A stretch of DNA of 5,503 bases. Source: Candidatus Omnitrophota bacterium. GTDB taxonomy: Bacteria; Omnitrophota; Koll11; Aquiviventales; Aquiviventaceae. The position numbers were made by a program, and so were the translations under genes. The notes under the pieces are model-generated. The model was not told the DNA's origin and did not search any database. It saw only the letters and a list, made by a program, of their open reading frames with translations. The stretch covers positions 1 through 5,503 of the forward strand of contig JAHFGU010000110.1 of assembly GCA_023247285.1 (NCBI GenBank). The letters are read 5' to 3'. Below are positions 1 through 4,972 of the stretch, one piece after another. Every line of letters begins with the position of its first letter. Position 1 is the stretch's first letter.

Positions 1-678
1 CAGCGCCTGGCGCGCGTGGTGCGCCAGCACATCGAGGGGCTGCAGCAGCTCGGCGTGCGCTGGGTGCCGCATGGGCGTAGCGAGGCACCACCCGCTGCGG
101 GGGCTGCGCCTGGTCATGCCGCGGACAAGCGCGCGCAGCTGGCGCAGCTGGCCGACGCGGTGGCCGCCTGCACGCGCTGCCCGCTTTACCGCACGCGAAC
201 GCATCCGGTCGTCAGCGATGGATCCCCGGATGCCAGGCTTGTGTTCGTCGGCGAAGCGCCGGGCCGGGACGAAGACCTCAAGGGCGTGCCGTTCGTCGGC
301 GCGGCCGGCCAGCTCCTCACCAAGATGATCCAAGCGATGGGCCTGCGCCGCGAGGAGGTCTACATCTGCAACGTGCTCAAGGATCGCCCGCCGGGCAACC
401 GCACGCCGCTGCCGGAAGAGGTGGAAGCCTGCCTGCCGTTCCTTGAGCAACAGCTGGCCATCATCCGTCCCGCGGTGATTTGCGTGTTGGGCGCGGTCGC
501 GGCGAAGGCGCTCATCGGGCCGTACACCGCCATCACGAAAGTGCGGGGGCAGGTCCTCGAGTATCGCGGCATGCCGCTGGTGCCCACGTTCCATCCCGCG
601 TACCTGCTGCGCAACCCGCCGGCCAAGAAATTCGCGTGGGCCGACCTCAAGCTGGTGAAGCGCCTCCTCGAACAATGA
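1..678 (+). CDS. udg: Family 4 (Fe-S) uracil-DNA glycosylase, 5'-partial
   Basis: Excises uracil from DNA as the first step of base-excision repair, in the cytoplasm. The frame is open from base 1, so the true start probably lies upstream; in-frame GTG codons at 16 and 19 are possible starts but have no clear ribosome-binding site. Numbering from the GTG at 16: a CTRC pair (C52, C55) begins the Fe-S cluster module; GEAPGRDED (79-87) is the uracil-binding/catalytic motif 1; VPFVGAAGQLL (91-101) carries the Phe that stacks on uracil; YICNV (116-120) and RPPGNR (124-129) follow; C139 is the last cluster Cys; HPAYLLR (193-199) is the C-terminal active-site motif. The family normally reads KCRPP, giving four ligands. 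Here it is KDRPP, with D123 exactly 16 residues before C139 as the lost Cys would be, and a Cys at 118 instead. The Pro/Ala/Gly-rich stretch at about 18-36 looks like a linker. Family assignment is firm; cluster integrity is uncertain. Confidence 0.93.
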   Translation, partial: QRLARVVRQHIEGLQQLGVRWVPHGRSEAPPAAGAAPGHAADKRAQLAQLADAVAACTRCPLYRTRTHPVVSDGSPDARLVFVGEAPGRDEDLKGVPFVGAAGQLLTKMIQAMGLRREEVYICNVLKDRPPGNRTPLPEEVEACLPFLEQQLAIIRPAVICVLGAVAAKALIGPYTAITKVRGQVLEYRGMPLVPTFHPAYLLRNPPAKKFAWADLKLVKRLLEQ

Positions 679-776
679 ACGATGAAGCTGCTCAAGATTC
701 TCGCGAATGAGATGCGCCGCGGACCATCTCCGCCGAGGACGGACGCGGGGTGCGGAGCGGCAGGACCCGTCGGCCC

Positions 777-2759
777 ATGATCGCTGAAGTCGCCTTCAAT
801 CTTCCCCTCGAGCGCGCCTTCCACTACCTTGTCCCGCCGGCGGCGCAGGCGTCGCTCCAGCCGGGCATGCGCGTGGCAGCCCCCTTCGGGCCGCGGGAGC
901 GCGTCGGCATGGTGCTGCAGCTGCTGGAGGCGAGCCCGATCCCGGCCAGCCGGCTGAAGCCGCTGCGGCGCGTGCTGGATCCTGCGCCGGTCATCGCCGA
1001 GGAGCGGTGGGCGCTGGCCCAGTGGATGGCGCGCTATTACTGCTGCAGCCTGGGCGAGGCGCTCGCGGCGATGGTGCCCGCGCAGCTGCGCGTCAAGAAG
1101 TCCGAGGCTCCTCTTGCGGGGGCGGTCGTGCCGGAGGGCGCCAACGGCATCACGCTGAGTGCCGATCAGGACCGCGCGCTGCGGATTCTCACGCGGCTGC
1201 TGCGGGGCGGCCGCGCCCGGACCGTGCTGCTCAACGGCGTCACCGGGTCAGGGAAGACCGAGCTGTACCTGCGCGCGATCAGCCAGGTGCTCGCGCAGGG
1301 ACGGTCCGCGATCTGTCTCATCCCGGAAATCGCCCTGACCCCGCAGGCCGTCGATCGCTTCACGCGGCGCTTCCCGGGCCAGGTGGTAGTCTGGCACAGC
1401 GGGCTGACGGCCTCGCAGCGCGCGGCCGCCTGGACCGCCGCGCTGCGCGGGGCCTGCCGCATCGTCGTCGGCGCCCGCTCGGCGGTGTTCGCGCCGGTGC
1501 GCCGGCTGGGCCTCATCATCGTGGATGAGGAGCATGAGCCGACGTACAAGCAAGAGGGCGTGCCGCGCTATCATGCCCGCGACGTCGCGCGCGCCCGCGC
1601 CGGGCTGGCCGGCGCCGTGGTCGTGCTGGGCACCGCGACCCCGTCCATTGAAAGCTTTTACGCGGCGCGCCAGGGCAGGGACCGGCTGGTGCCGCTGCCG
1701 GCCCGCGTCGGCGGGCGCGCCATGCCCGCGGTGGAAATCGTGGACATGCGCGAGGAGCTGGCGATGCGGCGTCGCGCCGGCCCGCTCTCCAGCCGGCTGC
1801 GGCGCGCGCTCGAGCAGGCGGTCGAGCGGGGCGAGCAGGCGCTGCTGCTGCTCAATCGCCGCGGGTTCGCGCGCGTGGCGCAGTGCCAGGCCTGCGGCGC
1901 GGTGAGCCGGTGCGCGCGGTGCTCGGTGCCGCTCGTCTACCACGCAGGCCTCCGCGCGCTGCTGTGCCACTACTGCAATTTCCAGCAGCCGCCGCCAGAC
2001 GTCTGCGCCGAGTGCCGCAAGGGCTACGTGAAGCTGCGCGGGGCCGGAACCGAGCGGGTGGAGTCCGAGCTGCACCGGCTGTTTCCGCTGGCGGCGATCG
2101 GCCGGATGGACCGGGACACGACGCGGCGTCCCGAGAGCCATCAGGCGTTCTATGACGCGATGCGCAACCGCGAGCTGGGCCTGCTCGTCGGCACGCAGAT
2201 GATCGCGAAGGGGCACGACTTCCCGCAGGTGACGCTGGTCGGTGTCGTCTCCGCCGATACCGCGCTGAACCTGCCGGATTTCCGCGCCGGGGAGCGGACC
2301 TTCGACCTGCTCACGCAGATGGCCGGGCGCGCCGGCCGGGGGGAGCAGCCGGGCCGCGTGCTGGTCCAAACCTTCTGCCCGGAGCACTACGCGATCAGGG
2401 CCGCGCAGCACCATGACTACCGCCGGTTCTACGAGGAAGAGATCCGGATGCGCCGCCAGCTGCGCCTGCCGCCCTTCGTGCATCTGGTGGAGCTGACGCT
2501 GCTGGGGCAGACGCTCGCCCGCGTGCAGGAAGCCGCGCGGGCGCTCGCCGACCGGCTGCGCCATGCCGGGCGCGCCTCGCGGATTACGGTGCTGGGGCCG
2601 GCGCCGCACCGCGTGGCGCGGCTGCGCCGGACCTATCGCGTCTGCCTGGTCCTCAAACATCGGGATGCGGGACCGATGGTCGCACTCGTGCGGCGGGTGC
2701 TGGAGCCTGGCAGGAAATTCCGCGGCCTGCCGGTGCTGGTGGATGTGGACCCTGTCTAA
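777..2759 (+). CDS. priA: Primosomal replication-restart helicase PriA, compact form
   Basis: PriA binds stalled forks and D-loops, unwinds the lagging arm and starts reloading of the replicative helicase. Start choice: ATG 777 gives MIAEVAFNLPLERAFHYL, matching the usual PriA N-terminus; GTG 750 would add nine basic residues. A weak AGGA (762-765) lies 11 nt upstream of the ATG. Domains (660 aa): 3'-DNA-binding domain about 1-105; Walker A GVTGSGKT (154-161); IPEIALTPQ (182-190); DEEH box (250-253); YHARD (265-269); GTATPS (285-290); eight zinc cysteines in four CxxC pairs at 370/373, 379/382, 397/400 and 410/413; GTQMIAKGHDFP (472-483); QMAGRAGRG (514-522); C-terminal domain ending in DVDP. 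All helicase motifs and zinc ligands are intact. The E. coli protein is about 730 aa; the difference lies mainly between the 3'-DNA-binding domain and the helicase core, where only about 20 residues replace the roughly 90-residue winged-helix region. The 98-nt gap after the UDG gene contains a 32-codon reading frame (682-780) that overlaps this ATG as ATGA. Confidence 0.97.
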   Translation: MIAEVAFNLPLERAFHYLVPPAAQASLQPGMRVAAPFGPRERVGMVLQLLEASPIPASRLKPLRRVLDPAPVIAEERWALAQWMARYYCCSLGEALAAMVPAQLRVKKSEAPLAGAVVPEGANGITLSADQDRALRILTRLLRGGRARTVLLNGVTGSGKTELYLRAISQVLAQGRSAICLIPEIALTPQAVDRFTRRFPGQVVVWHSGLTASQRAAAWTAALRGACRIVVGARSAVFAPVRRLGLIIVDEEHEPTYKQEGVPRYHARDVARARAGLAGAVVVLGTATPSIESFYAARQGRDRLVPLPARVGGRAMPAVEIVDMREELAMRRRAGPLSSRLRRALEQAVERGEQALLLLNRRGFARVAQCQACGAVSRCARCSVPLVYHAGLRALLCHYCNFQQPPPDVCAECRKGYVKLRGAGTERVESELHRLFPLAAIGRMDRDTTRRPESHQAFYDAMRNRELGLLVGTQMIAKGHDFPQVTLVGVVSADTALNLPDFRAGERTFDLLTQMAGRAGRGEQPGRVLVQTFCPEHYAIRAAQHHDYRRFYEEEIRMRRQLRLPPFVHLVELTLLGQTLARVQEAARALADRLRHAGRASRITVLGPAPHRVARLRRTYRVCLVLKHRDAGPMVALVRRVLEPGRKFRGLPVLVDVDPV

Positions 2760-2782
2760 TTCAGGGGCAGCCACCGAATTAG
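2756..2782. terminator. Inverted repeat spanning the convergent priA and TPR-gene stops
   Basis: CTAATTC (2756-2762) and GAATTAG (2776-2782) form a perfect 7-bp inverted repeat around a 13-nt loop. Each arm contains the TAA stop of one of the two convergent genes (priA 2757-2759; TPR gene 2779-2781, reverse). The stem is AT-rich and has no adjoining T tract, so it is a weak candidate for a classical intrinsic terminator. Just downstream on the + strand, AGGC-GAA-GCCT (2784-2794) followed by TTCTTC is another small stem with a pyrimidine tail, inside the TPR gene's 3' end. A bidirectional terminator is inferred from position only. Confidence 0.3.
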
Positions 2783-3372
2783 GAGGCGAAGCCTTTCTTC
2801 AGGGTGCCGAGGGCGTCGAGATTGCGCAGGCTCTGCTGCGCCTCCAGGTCGCCCGGATGCAGCTTGAGGATGCGCTCGAAGCACTGCCGGGCCTGCGCGT
2901 CGTTGCCGCGCTTCATGGCGACGCGGGCCAGCTTGCGCAGCGCGCCCAGATGGTTCGGGTCGGCCGCCAGGACTTCCTCGTAAGTCTGGAGTGCGGCGTC
3001 GTCCATGCCGCTGCGGGAGAGCGTGGCGGCCAAACGCATCAGCAATCCGGTGGACCGCGGCAGCCGGTAGAGGAGCCACTCGTAGAGCCCGATCGCCTGC
3101 CGCGTTCTGCCCTGGAGCTGGCAGGCGATGGCCCAAAGCCGCACTGGCAAAGTGAGCGCGGCCATGAGCAGCTCCTCCACGGCGGAGGGCGGCCGGCGCG
3201 CGAGCTGCTTCTGGATGGCCAGGCGGAGATAGCGGCGGGCTTCGGTGGCGTCGGGCGCGTGCTTGATCACGAAGGTCAGCAGGTCGATCGCGTACTCGTA
3301 CGCCCCCTGCGTGTAGGCCTGGATGCCCTTGTCGAAATAGGGCTGCAGGTTCGTGGGCACGATCGCCGGCAT
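2779..3372 (-). CDS. Small tetratricopeptide-repeat (TPR) protein of unknown function
   Basis: A 197-aa protein built almost entirely of TPR-type helical hairpins, which usually act as protein-interaction scaffolds. There is no signal peptide or convincing membrane helix, so a cytoplasmic location is likely. The first repeat is at about 11-44 (PYFDKGIQAY then YEYAIDLL). A Leu-rich, more degenerate region follows at about 62-85, then three repeats at about 79-107, 108-141 and 142-175, the last two with standard TPR spacing (Ala/Gly at helix packing positions, then DPN and HPGD turns). The end is a short capping helix and a Lys-Lys-Gly tail. I chose the start MPAIVPTNLQ at 3372 because it begins just before the first repeat and lies 6 nt after a perfect extended -10 on the same strand; the frame stays open further upstream but there reads antisense to def. 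It converges with priA (19 nt between stops) and diverges from def (52 bp). The N-terminus resembles, from memory, TPR proteins of PVC-group bacteria. No specific role can be assigned. Confidence 0.85.
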   Translation of the reverse strand: MPAIVPTNLQPYFDKGIQAYTQGAYEYAIDLLTFVIKHAPDATEARRYLRLAIQKQLARRPPSAVEELLMAALTLPVRLWAIACQLQGRTRQAIGLYEWLLYRLPRSTGLLMRLAATLSRSGMDDAALQTYEEVLAADPNHLGALRKLARVAMKRGNDAQARQCFERILKLHPGDLEAQQSLRNLDALGTLKKGFAS

Positions 3373-3378
3373 GCGAGG

Positions 3379-3387
3379 ATTATAGCA
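3379..3387 (-). promoter_or_regulatory. Extended -10 promoter of the TPR gene
   Basis: The reverse strand reads TGCTATAAT, a perfect extended -10 element (TGnTATAAT). No good -35 is found 16-18 bp upstream (best CCGGAT), which fits an extended -10 promoter. Only 6 nt separate the TATAAT from the ATG at 3372, so transcription would begin at or beside the start codon, giving a leaderless or nearly leaderless mRNA. It lies in an AT-rich island within very GC-rich DNA, which makes a chance match less likely. Confidence 0.6.
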
Positions 3388-3389
3388 GA

Positions 3390-3417
3390 TTGCAATTTCG
3401 CATCCGGCCGTTAGAAT
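3390..3417 (+). promoter_or_regulatory. Sigma-70-like promoter of the def-fmt-galT-like run
   Basis: TTGCAA (3390-3395, 4 of 6 matches to TTGACA) and TAGAAT (3412-3417, 5 of 6 matches to TATAAT) are separated by 16 bp. The -10 ends 7 nt before the def ATG at 3425, so the predicted start site falls on or next to that ATG, implying a leaderless def transcript. GCGGGG just before the ATG would be outside or at the very edge of such an mRNA. The -35 lies inside the palindrome ATTGCAAT (3389-3396), which also abuts the opposing TPR-gene promoter. Confidence 0.5.
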
Positions 3418-3424
3418 AGCGGGG

Positions 3425-4006
3425 ATGAGCATGCAGCCGCTGCGGCTCGAGCCCGATCCGGTGTTGCGCAGGTCTGCGCGGCCGGTTGCGCGCTTTTCCG
3501 GCGATCTGCGCCGCCTCGCCCAGGATCTCATCGAGACCATGCGCGCCAGCGACGGCATCGGGCTGGCCGCGCCCCAGATCGGCTGGGACGTGCAGGTGTT
3601 CGTGGCCAATCCCTCGCAGCGCCTGGGGCGCGAGCTCATCGCGGTCAACCCGGCGATCGAGCCGCGCGGCGGCCGGGCCAGCATCCTGGAAGGCTGCCTG
3701 AGCCTGCCCGATGTGTGGGACCGCGTCAGCCGGACGGCGCGCGTGCGGCTGCGCGCTCAGGACCTGGACGGGCAGCTCTTCACGGTGGATGCGGATGGGC
3801 TCTTGGCCATCGTGCTGCAGCATGAGCTGGATCATCTCTCCGGCCGCTTGTTCGTGGACCGGCTCTCGTGGTTCCGCCGCCGGCGGGCGCACGCCCGGTG
3901 GCGCGCGCTGAGGACATCCGCCGCGGCAGGCTGCGCGCAGCCCGGCGACGCGTCGGCCGGCGCAGATGAATTGGCCGGCGTCGCTGGCGTGGCCGCGGTG
4001 TCGTGA
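3425..4006 (+). CDS. def: Peptide deformylase
   Basis: A metallohydrolase that removes the N-formyl group from nascent proteins as they leave the ribosome. All three family motifs are intact in the 193-aa product: GIGLAAPQ (44-51), EGCLS (89-93, with metal ligand C91) and QHELDH (132-137, metal ligands H133 and H137, catalytic E134). The N-terminal LEPDPVLRRSARPV is typical of the family. The start is ATG 3425; a second in-frame ATG at 3431 is possible, but the promoter spacing favours the first. After the normal C-terminal helix with its Arg-rich run (FRRRRAHAR, 150-158) there is an unusual tail of about 30 residues rich in Ala, Gly and Ser (about 164-193), with no recognisable domain and probably disordered; family members are often about 165-180 aa. 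fmt follows after 15 nt, the standard def-fmt pairing, so the two are probably co-transcribed. Confidence 0.97.
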   Translation: MSMQPLRLEPDPVLRRSARPVARFSGDLRRLAQDLIETMRASDGIGLAAPQIGWDVQVFVANPSQRLGRELIAVNPAIEPRGGRASILEGCLSLPDVWDRVSRTARVRLRAQDLDGQLFTVDADGLLAIVLQHELDHLSGRLFVDRLSWFRRRRAHARWRALRTSAAAGCAQPGDASAGADELAGVAGVAAVS

Positions 4007-4021
4007 CGCGGCTGCGTCCGG

Positions 4022-4972
4022 ATGCGGGTGGCCGTGTTTGGGACTTCGGCATTTGCCGTTCCGATTCTTGATGCGTTGGCTTCATCATCCCGCCATACGG
4101 TCGTGCTCTGCGTGACCCAGCCGGATACGCCTAGGGGACGGGGTCAGCTCGTGGAGCCGCCGCCGGTCAAGCAGGCAGCCCAGCGGCTCAAGATTCCCGT
4201 CGCGCAGCCGGCCCGGCTTGAGCCCGCAGTGCTGGCCGCAGCGCAGCCCGAGATCGGGGTGGTGGCCGCGTATGGACGGCTCATCAGCCGCAGCGTCCTG
4301 GACGCGCCGCCGCGCGGCATGATCGGGGTGCATCCGTCGCTGCTGCCGAAATACCGGGGGGCGGCCCCGATCGCGTGGGCGATCTTGAACGGCGAGGCGG
4401 AAACCGGCGTGACGATCTACCAGTTGACGGAGGAGTTGGACGCGGGCGCCATCCTGGAGCAGGAGCGGACTGCGGTGGCGCCCGATGAAGACGCCGTCAA
4501 GCTTGGCGAGCGGCTCGCGCGCCTCGGGGCAGCCGCCGCGCTGCGGGCGCTGGATGCCATCGAGCGCGGCCAAGCCAGGCCGGTGCCGCAGGACGCGCAG
4601 CAGGCGACGTCTGCGCCGAAGCTGACCAAGGCGCAGGGCCAGATCGACTGGCAGGCGCCTGCTGACGTCATTGCCCGGTTGGTGCGCGCGACCCAGCCCT
4701 GGCCGGGCGCTTCGACGGCGCTGGGTCCGCTGCCGCTGAAGGTCTGCGCGGCCCGCGTCAGCGCCGAGGCGGTACCGGCCGGAATGGCGCCGGGGATGAT
4801 CGTGGAAACCCGCAGCGCGCTGCGCGTCGGCACCGGACGCGGCGCGCTGGAGATCCTCGAGCTGCAGCCGGCAGGGAAGCGCCGGATGCGCGCGCAGGAG
4901 TTCCTGGCCGGCCACCGCGTCGAGCCAGGCCGGCAATTTTCCCCGTCAGCCAGAAAGGATGCGCATGCCTGA
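4022..4972 (+). CDS. fmt: Methionyl-tRNA formyltransferase with altered catalytic Asn
   Basis: Transfers a formyl group from 10-formyl-tetrahydrofolate to Met-tRNA(fMet), making the bacterial initiator; Def, encoded just upstream, later removes that group. The 316-aa length matches E. coli Fmt (315). Motifs: GTSAFAVP (7-14), TQPDTPRGRG (32-41, tRNA-contacting loop), VAAYGRLIS (81-89), HPSLLPKYRGAAPI (104-117), ETGVTIYQL (127-135), LDAGAIL (139-145), IDW (208-210), RATQPWPGA (222-230) and the C-terminal domain LQPAGKRRM (281-289). The formyltransferase triad is Asn-His-Asp (N106, H108, D144 in E. coli). H104 and D140 are present, but the Asn position is Gly: IGVHPSLL where INxHxSLL is usual. 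The codon is GGG, two or more changes from AAC/AAT, so a single base error cannot explain it. ATG 4022 is the only reasonable start, since an in-frame stop (the def stop) lies 15 nt upstream; no Shine-Dalgarno is visible. The next gene overlaps by 8 bp. Confidence 0.95.
   Translation: MRVAVFGTSAFAVPILDALASSSRHTVVLCVTQPDTPRGRGQLVEPPPVKQAAQRLKIPVAQPARLEPAVLAAAQPEIGVVAAYGRLISRSVLDAPPRGMIGVHPSLLPKYRGAAPIAWAILNGEAETGVTIYQLTEELDAGAILEQERTAVAPDEDAVKLGERLARLGAAAALRALDAIERGQARPVPQDAQQATSAPKLTKAQGQIDWQAPADVIARLVRATQPWPGASTALGPLPLKVCAARVSAEAVPAGMAPGMIVETRSALRVGTGRGALEILELQPAGKRRMRAQEFLAGHRVEPGRQFSPSARKDAHA
4954..4959 (+). promoter_or_regulatory. Ribosome-binding site of the galT-like gene
   Basis: AAAGGA lies 5 nt before ATG 4965, inside the 3' end of fmt. 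It is the clearest Shine-Dalgarno in the window; def and fmt have none. It supports this ATG as the start and fits an internal gene of an operon, where a leaderless start is not possible. Confidence 0.6.

Noticed and set aside
750..776. GTG 750 as the priA start
   Set aside because: It adds nine basic residues not seen in the family; ATG 777 gives the standard PriA N-terminus.
1248..2774. A 508-codon open frame on the minus strand across priA
   Set aside because: The product is His/Arg/Gln/Pro-rich with no domain, and it lies fully antisense to a gene with all PriA motifs; long antisense frames are expected at this GC content.
2563..3414. A 283-codon plus-strand frame over the priA 3' end and the TPR gene
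   Set aside because: The frame is antisense to the TPR coding sequence, whose repeats are clear; no recognisable motif appears in the plus-strand product.
3373..3684. N-terminal extension of the TPR protein (about 104 extra residues)
   Set aside because: It would run antisense through the def N-terminus and through the divergent promoters; the extension is Arg/Ser-rich and unlike a TPR, and the start at 3372 fits the repeat boundary and promoter.
4085..4936. A 283-codon minus-strand frame opposite fmt
   Set aside because: Arg/Leu/Gln-rich shadow of fmt with no motif, start context or promoter.
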